A stretch of DNA of 64,000 nt, from NCBI RefSeq assembly GCF_000213175.1, contig NW_009799101.1:3000930-3064929 (forward strand). Reading direction: 5' to 3'. Positions 52,701 to 61,011 of this stretch are shown here, in pieces. Positions within the stretch are counted from its first letter, which is position 1, and each line of letters opens with the position of its first letter. The notes under the pieces were generated by a model. The model was given only the letters and a program-made list of their open reading frames with translations. It did not search any database and was not told the origin of the DNA. Origin of the DNA: Neurospora tetrasperma FGSC 2508. Taxonomy: Eukaryota; Ascomycota; Sordariomycetes; Sordariales; Sordariaceae. A program made the position numbers and the translations under genes.

Positions 52701-54210
52701 CTTCTTCAGCGCTGTGGACATTGACCACGTGCTTCGGAAGGAGGTCGACATGGATTGTATCACGCCTAGTAACCCGATACCCATTGCGCACGGCGAGAGC
52801 ATCGATATCTTCCAGATCCTGGAGAAGGGAGACGAAGCAAAGCTGGATGAGAGCATTGTCCCTGAGTCTCAATATGCGCCTCGCCTGGAGGACATTCCGT
52901 ATACGCCTCGTGTGCCTGTGATGCAGAGGCTCCGCGAGAGGGCCGAGGCCGGCGATCACCAAGCCTTCCTTCGGTTCATACGAGCACAGATTACCAATTC
53001 CGATGAGGAGCTGAAGAGGATCATCGCAGAGACGAGGTATAGTGACCCATATGGTGCCTATTCCCTGGCTTCGACTGGAAGAGTATCAGGCAACCCACAT
53101 CAGCGGCATGCCGCTGTACATGCTTTGACAAAGACGGCTGCGGCTCCTTCAAAACCTTCCATCGCAAGCCGTTTAGATTCTGTCTCAGGCGCAAAAAAGA
53201 CGGCTGCGGCTTCTTCCAAAGCTTCCATCGCAAGTCGTTTTGATTCCGTCTCGCAGGCATCGAGGATCAAGTCCGTCGCAGCTGGCATTGATGAGCCCAC
53301 CATCAGAGCGACCAAAGCGCAGGGCAAAGCCATGGCAAAAGCCAGTGGTGCAAAACTTGCTGCCTCCACGAAGGATACCGTCCCCAACGTAACGATCAAG
53401 AAGAGGGTGGCGGCCCCCGAGATGGCGGCTGTTCCGTCAACCTCTTCTGAATCTAAGTCCAATGCTTCAGCCACAACGACCACGGCAACCACCGAGAACG
53501 CCACCGCATCCCCTTTATCCTCATCGAACGTCGATGCGAAGAAAACCACATCCCAAAAAACCAAGCCAACCCACAAGAAGGAGATCAAAGAGGAACCATT
53601 ACCCTCCCTTGACGACCCCGTCATCGCCGCCCGCCTCGAAGCCGTCTCTAAGACTTCACCAGGGACCAGGGCTTCCGTCGCCGCGAAGCTAGACGCCCTT
53701 GCCTCCTTTTCCATGCGGGCTGCTGCGGCTGCTGAGGCTGCTGCCACCACCACCACCACCACCACTACTACTACTACTCCAGAGCAGCCAGCCGTCCCTC
53801 CTGCCGTTGCTCCCAAGGCAAAGGAACCCACAACCACCATGGCAGAAAAGGCCTTGAAACCTACCGCCGCCCCCAAAAGCCCCACTCCTACTCTCATGCC
53901 CACAAACAAAAAGTCTAATCCCACATCCACACCAACCACACCAAAACCCGTCGGCCGTCCCCGCACCACCCCCATCCTCCCCTACACCGCTCCAAAGAAA
54001 AAGTTGCCCTCGAGCGCGTTCTCCAAAGAGCAAAAGGAGCCCATGTCGGTGTCGGAGGCTGTATGGACTGCGAGTGTTGGTGGTGGTGCTACGATTACTA
54101 CGGCGACGACAACGGATGATGAAAAGAAGAAGAAGACAACGACGGCGACGACTCCAAGCTGGAAACCGGTGAAAGAGAGTTTGTTCGGGCGAGGGGTTTA
54201 TATTCCTTGA
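49750..54210 (+). CDS. mip-1: MIP-1, mitochondrial DNA polymerase gamma
   Basis: A single uninterrupted frame of 1486 residues. The N-terminus (MLTPVRCRTVPNATVATAAR, then LLRRANLFSRYPRQ) is basic, hydroxylated and free of acids: a mitochondrial presequence. The 3'-5' proofreading exonuclease has Exo I CFDVEV near 187, Exo II VGHNIGYDRAK near 242 and Exo III YCAADVQVTHQVY near 375. The family-A polymerase domain has motif A VGADVDSEELWIAS near 737, motif B DAKVFNYGRIYGAG near 793 and motif C VHDEIRYL near 940. All key acidic residues are present, so it should polymerise and proofread. It copies the mitochondrial genome. From about residue 1090 there is a long Ala/Ser/Thr/Lys-rich, disordered C-terminal extension with four degenerate copies of a ten-residue motif; yeast Mip1 has a shorter fungal-specific C-terminal extension. 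The polymerase call is certain; the role of the tail is unknown. Confidence 0.97.
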   Translation: MLTPVRCRTVPNATVATAARLLRRANLFSRYPRQLGHLRWDSTIAQVLERKGLGIPSTARHNEIGVQQLSEHLYKQLFPRGNTDPPAPELIELAKDHLARHDLLGKTTDKTPPIAFQLPALVGDTLDEHFHKLGVDAAEPFLTHAKQFADAHLPPKPTSWVRRSGWTKYNRDGTTENDVLPQGNMMCFDVEVMYKDNPYAVMACAGTPDAWYAWLSPWLLGETENKAHLVPMGDPTVDRIIVGHNIGYDRAKILEEYDLKQTRNFFLDTMSLHVAVNGMCSQQRPTWMKHKKARELREKAEHESASVELQEVLQGGSLTAEEADLWVDKSSINSLRDVAQFHLNVKIDKDIRDVFAETDRNVILNQLDDLLTYCAADVQVTHQVYQVVFPNFLGVCPHPVSFAALRHLASVILPVNKTWDTYIETAEATYLQMLHGVQERLFTLMERTLDYKADPEKYLSDPWLSQLDWSGQEIKMAKPKKKGDVERPALNQKLPGYPQWYKDLFIKVPKELSGLDEPDKEQENRKARHDFINLTVRSRIAPLLLKLSWEGYPLFWSDQFGWTFQVPREKAETFIQRQMTPVQFEDPDVDDRLRMDFDHKYFKLPHKDGPNARCVNPMAKGYLPYFEKGILSSEYPYAKEALEMNASCSYWISARERIKNQMVVYEDQLPPSQRFVNKDADSNTPIGGFVLPQVIPMGTITRRAVERTWLTASNAKKNRVGSELKAMVRAPPGYVFVGADVDSEELWIASVVGDATFKLHGGNAIGFMTLEGTKSQGTDLHSRTASILGITRNDAKVFNYGRIYGAGLKFASQLLRQFNPSLTEAETTAIATKLYDATKGAKTNRKSLYKRSFWRGGTESFVFNMLEEFAEQERPRTPVLGAGITEALMSRWVSKGGFLTSRINWAIQSSGVDYLHLLIIAMDYLTRRFNLACRLAITVHDEIRYLAEEHDKYRVAMALQIANLWTRVMFAQQVGIQDLPQSCAFFSAVDIDHVLRKEVDMDCITPSNPIPIAHGESIDIFQILEKGDEAKLDESIVPESQYAPRLEDIPYTPRVPVMQRLRERAEAGDHQAFLRFIRAQITNSDEELKRIIAETRYSDPYGAYSLASTGRVSGNPHQRHAAVHALTKTAAAPSKPSIASRLDSVSGAKKTAAASSKASIASRFDSVSQASRIKSVAAGIDEPTIRATKAQGKAMAKASGAKLAASTKDTVPNVTIKKRVAAPEMAAVPSTSSESKSNASATTTTATTENATASPLSSSNVDAKKTTSQKTKPTHKKEIKEEPLPSLDDPVIAARLEAVSKTSPGTRASVAAKLDALASFSMRAAAAAEAAATTTTTTTTTTTPEQPAVPPAVAPKAKEPTTTMAEKALKPTAAPKSPTPTLMPTNKKSNPTSTPTTPKPVGRPRTTPILPYTAPKKKLPSSAFSKEQKEPMSVSEAVWTASVGGGATITTATTTDDEKKKKTTTATTPSWKPVKESLFGRGVYIP
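53158..53703 (+). repeat. Four degenerate motif copies in the MIP-1 tail
   Basis: SIASRLDSVS (53158-53187), SIASRFDSVS (53224-53253), VIAARLEAVS (53620-53649) and SVAAKLDALA (53674-53703) share the pattern [SV][IV]A[SA][RK][LF][DE][SA][VL][SA]. The first two lie in a 66-nt tandem duplication that also repeats KTAAA.SK. Confidence 0.75.
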
Positions 54211-54910
54211 GTAACGGTTAGCGTAGCCTCGAGTAGGGCATTGCATACCTTGGTGAGTGAGGGAGAGAGAGAAGAGAAGGAGAAGGGGAGTAAATGTATG
54301 AATGATTATGGTCGATAACTATATAGGAGTTGTATCTGGGGAGTACTTGTATCTTGGGGGCAGCAGCAGCAGTCGCAGCAGTGTGAGAATTAGCATCTTG
54401 GCATCTTGGGCCTGGGGTGGTTATTTTGGATTTGACATGCTGGGAGTGGGAGGAGTTGTGTAGTGTATGTAGCATATGTTGTATCTATATCTGTATCACA
54501 TCACCCTTTCTGGTATTGGGCGTCTAGTGTCATGTATTAGGAGTGACTGGCTTGGTTTCGTAAGAGACTATTTTCTCCTTTGGAGCATATGATGTAGACC
54601 GTAACCAGTTACTGAAAGTTCTTGTTTGCCATGCGTTGATTCCACACGACATGATCTTATCTGGTGTAATCGGTAGTTGGGTTTATCGGTATGGGAGATG
54701 ATATATCTCGATGTCACCACGGATGGCTAGATATTCGGTCGATGAAGCAAACTACGTCGGTATAGATGAGAATGAGATTATACAGCCTCGATGCTGTTTT
54801 CTCAACGGGTGTTAACCTCACCCCCATAACAGAAGACACTCACTTACACACAACAGGTAGGTAACATAACACACGTTTTGGTAAAACATTTCCTATCGCC
54901 TGGTCTAAAA

Positions 54911-54932
54911 CCTAACCTAACCTAACCTAACC
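54911..54932. repeat. CCTAA pentanucleotide repeat
   Basis: Four perfect CCTAA units plus CC. It resembles a telomere repeat but has a five-base unit, unlike the six-base TTAGGG of Neurospora telomeres. Confidence 0.8.
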
Positions 54933-55162
54933 TTATTACCTCAACGCGGATGCGGATTGGAGCCAGCAGCTGCTTATGAACGACGATCGAACCCTCAAAA
55001 ACCATCGTTCCCTTTTGTTTCCCTGGAAATATAAAAAGAACAGTAATAATAAAAAATAGAAAAAAACAAAGAGGGAAATAAAAAACAAGACTACCAATCC
55101 CCTTTACTTTTCTGACCGCAAATTGTTGCAATGACGACTGCAATACTTTCAGACTGCCCCAA

Positions 55163-55186
55163 CCTGCCAACCTGCCAACCTGCCAA
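55163..55186. repeat. CCTGCCAA octanucleotide repeat
   Basis: Three perfect tandem CCTGCCAA units in the 3' intergenic DNA. Confidence 0.8.
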
Positions 55187-55300
55187 ACCATAAAGCAGTT
55201 ACAAACGAGGAAACTATTTGGGTATACTTTCTTCCACTCGCCCTCTCTCTCTCTTCATTTTCTTCCATGCGCCGCCATTGTCCTCCGCCCTCACCCAAGT

Positions 55301-57502
55301 CTAGTGCGGCAAGTTAGGCAAAGGCCTCGGTCCCACAACCGGCCTCTTTCCCGCTCCAATCCCCTGGCTCCCCCGATTCTGCGAATCACCACCGGTAAAC
55401 CCAGCCCACTGGCCGACATCCCACCGTCCACCGATACCTCCGCCGATTCCGTTGACTCCGTCATCCGAACGGACCGCCTTGGCCGTCTCCTGCTGCGCCT
55501 CCTCCCACTCGCGCTGACGCTGGCGCTCGAGCTCCATCTCCCGCTCGAGGAGGGAGAGAGCAGCGAAACCTCCTCCTCCTCCTCCGCCGGTCTTTTGGGT
55601 GGGCGAGTAAGGAGAGCGGGGCTTGCTGAAGGGGGATTTGTTGTTGTTACCGTGAGGTTGAGGTTGAGATGGAGTGACGGCTTGTTGCCCGCGGCTTGGC
55701 AGGGGGCGGTTGCTGCCGGTATGGTTGGGGCGGATGGGGAGGGCGGGGCCTAGACCGTTGTTCTCCTTGCCACCAGTTCGCTGAGCAGTAAGCTTCTGAG
55801 GCGGCGAGAGCATGGGGTTCGCTGGGATTGGGAGCGGCCTGGACGGCGAGGTGGGGTCGGGTAGCGGGCGCGGAGAGAGGCTTGCGCGTGGGGAGCGGAT
55901 GGGGCTGTCGAGGTAGCCGTCTAGGATGTCCTGCACCAGAGGCGACGGGGGTCTGCTAGAAAACCGCCGCTCGTCGCGCGGCTTCCACGAATCCTGCCTG
56001 CTGATGGGCCGAGCAGGGCGGCTGTGCGAGCGCTGCTTCTCGTCCGAGTCGTCGCCGCTGCTGACGCCGAGGCGACGGGAGCGTTCCTGGCGCTCGCGCT
56101 CGTACTCGGCCTCTCGCCTCCGGGCCTTCTCAAGTTCCCGCTCGAGCTCTCTTATCCGCTCCTTGTCTCGGGACTCTTCGGCCTGGTAATGGCTGAGTAG
56201 CTGACCGCGCAGTCGGGGATCACTCCTCTCACGGGTATGAGTCTGGGCCTGGTGCTGTACCTGCTTTTCGGCGGCGCGCTTCTTCTCCTCCTCCTGTTTC
56301 AGCTCGGCTTGCAGTCGTCGCTCGGCCTCCTCTTCCTCCTTGCGTCGCCTCTCCTGGTCGAGCTTCCACTGACGTTCCTCCTCTTGCCAACGCCGTTTTT
56401 CCTCCTCGAGCCGCTTGCGCTCCTCCTCGTGGGCCTTGCGGGTCTCCTCCTCCCACCTACGTTCCTCTTGCTGACGAGCGCGCTCCTCCGCAGCCTCCAT
56501 CTCAGCCTTCTTCCGCTGTTCCTCCTCCACGCGCTTGCGTTCCGCCTCGGCCTCGGCCTCCTTGCGCTTTCGCTCCTTTTCTTGTGCGCTAGGCACGTGC
56601 GGGGCAGCAGTAGTGATCTGCCGACGACCGCCGAAAGAAACGCCCATGGTGCCTTGACTCGCACCGCCCATGTACCCATACTGGGCAATGTTCCAGGCCG
56701 GGGACGTGGTGCCCTCGTGGTTCTTGTTGCTCCAGCTGCTGACGCTCCCCGAGACAGAGGGGGTGGTGGCACTGAGGGTTGGAGACTTGGCGCCCCATCT
56801 GCTGCTCGATACCGAACCTCCCGTCTTCTGCGCAACCAAGGGCGATGCCGTGGGTTGGAGAGACGACCCAAAGGATGAGCTGAAGGATGAAACGGTGGCA
56901 TTGCTGGCGGTCGAGGTGTTGCGCGCAGGAAGACCTGGGCTCTTCAAGGGGCCGCCACCGGTGGGCTGGGGACTGATCACCTTGGTGGTGTTGTGAGCAT
57001 TGACTTTGGGACCGATGACAGCCGGGATTGCCTCGGGGTTGGCGGCGTTGGCAGCCCGGCTAAAGGCACCGATACACTGAAGTACCTGTGCGGGGTCTTT
57101 GCGCTCGTAGAGATCGACAGTCAGGAAAACGTCGTGCTCGAGCAGGTTCAGCGGGGGGGCCTTGCACGATCGCAGGAAGATGGAGATGTTTTCCATCTGG
57201 ACGAAGGGCATGGCCGACTGCTTGAACTTGACGCCGGGTGGTGGCAGCACCTTGTTGACGAGCCTGAACAGGCCTAGGGGTTAGTCTGTTTGATAAGGAC
57301 AGGCAGGTTAGGAAGACAGAAGGTTAAGAACTCACTTGCACAGAGCGACGCCATCCTTGAGGGCATCGAGCAAGTCGGGCTGGGGCAGCTTCTCGCCGAT
57401 GACGGACTCGATCCAGGACTTTGCCTCGCCGGCGGCCTGGGGCGTGTACTTTTCGGCGCGCAGCTTGCGCAGGTCCTTGTCCAGCGAGGTGACGGAAGCC
57501 AT
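55301..57502 (-). CDS. Calponin-homology actin-binding protein with coiled-coil tail
   Basis: Exons 57502-57336 and 57263-55301 give 709 residues. The start MASVTSLDKDLRKLRAEKYT opens a calponin-homology domain of the transgelin/Scp1 type (about 1-135): EAKSWIESVIGEKLP, LLDALKDGVALCKLVNKVLP, FKQSAMPFVQMENISIFL and FLTVDLYERKDPAQVLQCIG. The 72-nt intron splits the ALCK|LVNKV helix. Residues about 140-260 are Ser/Thr/Gly-rich; about 265-450 form a long, highly charged Glu/Arg/Lys coiled coil; the last 250 are Pro/Ser/Arg-rich and disordered with PLPxxP-like stretches. Classic yeast Scp1 and mammalian transgelin are only about 200 residues, so the tail is a large addition. Likely an actin bundler or cortical scaffold; partners of the tail are unknown. 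It is divergent from the NDUFAF2-like gene. Confidence 0.88.
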
Positions 57503-58987
57503 GGTGTATCTCTGCTTGAGGCGCGTGTTCCAGTTGCACCAGAAGACGTCGGGGAAAGGGTCAAGACTATTCACCGGTGTCCCAAGGGGAGGCGTGAAGT
57601 GTTTGGGATAAGGACTGGAATCCAGTTGGGAGATGGGGCCTTGGAGTTGTCGGGTCACTTTGGCGGCCGGAAGGGGGACCAGGTTCCAGGGTCATGTCAG
57701 GCCCAAAGCTGGGAACAGGGACGGGATCCAAGGTTGGCCAGGGGATGGGAGAGCAAGAGCGCAGTGTGTCTCTAACCGGATCTTGGATCACCAACAGGGA
57801 TGTGGTCCAGATGAGCTTCCAGAACGGGCAATCTCGTGGAATTGGGGCGAATAGAATAATCTGGGTGCGCAATTCCCGCCTATTCCTCGCTGCGGATACT
57901 ATGTATCTTGTTATTTCCTCAGAGGCGAAAAAAAAAGGGTTTCGAGTAGTCAGAGACGGGTGGTCGTCGTCGAAGGGGAGGGGGAAAAAAAGGATGCAAA
58001 GAGGGGCAGAGAAATTGGCAGAAGCTCGTATTATGTGTTTACACAGGCGTCGGCCGGGTTCTCGAAATTGCGACCAATCTGACCCGAGATTGATTGGGAT
58101 CCTCTCTCTTGACGGACCTTGGAGATTTGTGTCGTTTCTTCTGCTGAATGGATGGTTCGCGCTGGCAGGTCCGGTCCAGTGCGTTGTTCGATAGTCACCA
58201 TGGCACGGGCACAAAAAAAAAAAGAGTCGTTCTCTCCAGTCCCTGGCCGTCAATGAATCACCTACTGCGACCCAAGACTCGGACGATCCGTAAGCTGGCT
58301 GTAAATTAGCAGTCCACTATTGTCCGCAGGTTTTTGACAGGGAGCTACAGGGGACGCCAGCGCCGCCCTAATTGCGATACCCACTATCCCACTCTGCCGG
58401 GCGCTGTGTGAATGTGTGATTGTAAGCTGGCCCCGGGGGACCCCGCTCGCCTACGCAATCACACATGAACGGTAGGTAACCTGCTCCTGCACACCAGCCA
58501 CAGGGCAGCCAGCTTGTGTTGCGCTGCTGCGCAGATTTACACGTGGCTTGATGCCATGCGTCTTCCCATGTCGGCAGTCTGTGGCTCGGTCTAATCCCGG
58601 GCTGTCGTGCAGCAGCGGCCAGCGGGTGGTGGTGACAGACGGGTCCATCCCGCAACTTTTAGCGTCGCCGCCGTCGCTTTCCACTCATCCATCACTGGCG
58701 CGGGCGGCACACACACTGGACTACTGGACTGGACTGGTCACAGGCACTCCGCGGGGCCGACGTCACTTCTTCCATACCAAGACCAAGATTCTCCTCATGA
58801 TCTGATACACCCGCTCAACGGTCCGCAGCGACCAACCCGACTCTTCCATTCACCCACCCCCTCTCTATGGTACGGGCACTAGCTCCTGGCTCTCACTCTC
58901 ACTCTCTCTCTCTCTCACTCTCGTCTCACCCCTTGCACATCACCCGATACTACAGGGCGCATCTACAGATCGACGTCCGGCAATCTC
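57503..58987. promoter_or_regulatory. Divergent promoter region of the calponin-homology and NDUFAF2-like genes
   Basis: This 1.5-kb region contains an A run near 58210-58221, a CT microsatellite-like stretch at about 58892-58924 shortly before the NDUFAF2-like ATG, and an upstream ATG at 58867 whose frame (to 59067) overlaps that gene's start. No separate gene is supported. Confidence 0.5.
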
Positions 58988-60158
58988 ATGTCGCTCAACC
59001 TCGGGACCATTTCCCCCTTGAAGCGGGCATGGTACAAGTGGAAAGCCATCAAGTTTCCATGGCGTAATAAGCTTCTTGTCGGTAAGAACTGGGAACCAAC
59101 ATAAACACATGAGCATCCCCCTCCCCCCTCCCCCCCCCCCTTTCCCCTGGCCCTGCTTGTCTCGGTCACGCCGTAGATCGATGACATAGGCGCTTTCATC
59201 CTTGGGGGATCCTCCGGCCAAGAAGTCCTTCATTTTTCTATCATTTACCTTTTTTTTTCTCAACTCCTGGTATCTCCTTTCTCATCACCATCCTCACAAG
59301 ACATCTCTTGTCGTCTCTTGGTCACTCAACCCCTTTCTTTCTTTCTTTTTTCTTGCTTTCTTCTCACTTCTGTCCCCCCTTCTTCCCCTTCACCATGACT
59401 AACCCTAGACAGGCCTCGACCTAGCCGGCAATGCCTACTATCAGTTCCGCCCCACTCGCTCCACCATCCGCTGGCGCCGAATAGTTCAGTACCCAGGCGG
59501 TCGCAGCACACACTTCAGTGACGTCGCCGTTCCCCCCTCCTGGCACCAATGGCTTCGATATACGCGGGAGGACCCACCAACGATAGAGGAGCAGGAGGCC
59601 GAAGTGGCTCGGCAGCAGAGGATCAAAGTGCTGGCCAAGATGGCGGACGAGAAATGGGAGGCCAAGGCCAAGTACATTCCGGATTCGCCAGGAGAACCTT
59701 CAACCAGGACCATTGGAAAGCCAGGCGAGGAATATGGGCAGCCGCTTCCGCCTCTGGTGGGAGAGGGTATGAAGAAGAGCAGCCCCTACACAGAGGGGAC
59801 AAGTGGAGGGGTTGTGAGCGGTGTTGAGACCAGCGGTGTCAGCAACCAGGCCGTTTTTGGGAGCGAAGAGGCGAAGCAGGCTGCAAAGGAAGAGCAGGAG
59901 AAGCCCAGGGCGACGGTCACGCAGACGGCCACGACGACTACTCCTACCAACACAAGCTCCGCCACAGCACATGCGACGCCAGCAGACCAAACGAGCGGAG
60001 CAAGGGAACATACCTGGGATCAGATGATGAAGCAGCAGAAGCAGCACAAGAAAAAGGGTATCGATCCATGGAAGCAGGCTCAGGCCAGTAATCCCAGTGG
60101 GGAGTGGCAGCCCAAGGCGTGGGATCCGACGGCGAGTTTGGGCAACAAGAAGGGGTGA
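58988..60158 (+). CDS. ndufaf2: Complex I assembly factor, NDUFAF2/mimitin-like
   Basis: Exons 58988-59081 and 59413-60158 join in frame to 279 residues. Exon 1 is MSLNLGTISPLKRAWYKWKA, then IKFPWRNKLLV; exon 2 continues GLDLAGNAYYQFRPT, RRIVQYPGG, FSDVAVPPSWHQWLRYTRED and PPTIEEQEAEVARQQRIK. This is the NDUFA12/B17.2 fold (about 15-110), and the WHQWLRYTR-DPPTIEEQ form matches the assembly-factor paralogue (NDUFAF2/mimitin) rather than the structural subunit. It acts in the mitochondrial matrix during late assembly of respiratory complex I. Residues 120-245 are Thr/Ala/Gln-rich linker, and the end WQPKAWDP is a conserved-looking tail. At 279 residues it is longer than the human protein (169). 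The 331-nt intron is the longest in the window and carries a C-rich tract. Confidence 0.88.
59117..59147 (-). repeat. C-run tract with G-quadruplex potential
   Basis: Within the NDUFAF2-like intron, C runs of about 5, 6, 11 and 4 are separated by 1-3 T. The minus strand therefore has four closely spaced G runs, the pattern for a G-quadruplex. Confidence 0.6.
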
Positions 60159-61011
60159 TTTAGATGCTTTCTTTGTCACTTGAGAAGTCATGCATTGGAA
60201 CAAAAGGCGAAAGGGGCTCTGGATGTTCCAGTCATCCAGCCCTTCTATGAGTCTATGAGTTATGGCGCATGATAAAAAAAAAAAAGAGGGGACACAGATA
60301 CCTCTGAGGGGGCACAGAGACCTCCTGCCGACGACTGAATTCGTTTTCCCGTTATCTGATAGCGTCCTAGTCGCTTTCATTTTGACCCAAACATGTGCAT
60401 AGTGTACCTATTTTGTTCAAGAACAATAGAGAGAGAGATCGCGAGGTTGACAACATTGTTCAAAACCAGGCCTGGAAGCAGTTGTAGAGAAAAGAGTAGA
60501 GGATCATCACCACTATAGAATGCTCAAAAGAGTTAGATATTTCACTTCAATGAGTCTTCAGTTTACAAAGCCATCTGAAAAGAATATGAATTCGTTTATT
60601 CCCTGTCAGAGTGAAAGGAAAAGGAACAGAGAATGAGGACAAGGTGAAGGTGAAGGTGAAGACAAGACAATAGAGCTCTGACAGCCAAGACCCACTGATG
60701 GGAGCAAGCTCTGGCGCTAACTCAATTCGGCTACAGGTAGTAGTATGTACGTACCAAGATACCAGGCCACCCGCTGTGCTTCATCCCGTGACTGCGCATT
60801 TGGTGTGAATCTGGGAGCCCCGCTGTCGTCGCGCTCGTTTGCATCGGACCAAATCAAGCGCGTCTCTCTTTTCCCACTCTTTTCCAACTTTTGCTTTCTT
60901 TTTGTTCCACACCTTTCCCCGAATTTCACACCACCAAACTCTGTACCATTGCCACCTATCATTTTTGGTTACAGAGAGGGTAACAGAGCTTCGGGGCCCA
61001 ATCCTCACGCC
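60159..61011. other. Intergenic region before the 648-residue protein gene
   Basis: It holds the 3' region of the NDUFAF2-like gene and the leader of the next gene. Seen: a run of 12 A near 60274, GGTGAAGGTGAAGGTGAAG near 60642-60660, and a frame open from an ATG at 60745 into the next gene; that extension is rich in Phe/Pro/Ser and looks like untranslated leader. Confidence 0.5.

Larger units (their letters stand above)
54211..55300. other. Intergenic region between convergent 3' ends
   Basis: About 1.1 kb between mip-1 (+) and the calponin-homology gene (-). It contains two short tandem repeats (54911-54932 and 55163-55186) and A-rich DNA around 55025-55090. No gene supported. Confidence 0.5.

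Noticed and set aside
53100-53975. Minus-strand frame of 291 codons
   Set aside because: Poly-Val and Ala runs mirror the Thr/Ala repeats of the MIP-1 tail; it is antisense to a certain gene.
54911-54932. CCTAA repeat as an internal telomere
   Set aside because: Unit is five bases and only four copies; the fungal telomere unit is TTAGGG.
60745-61011. In-frame N-terminal extension of the 648-residue protein
   Set aside because: The extension is Phe/Pro/Ser-rich leader-like sequence, and the ATG at 61012 has a much better initiation context.
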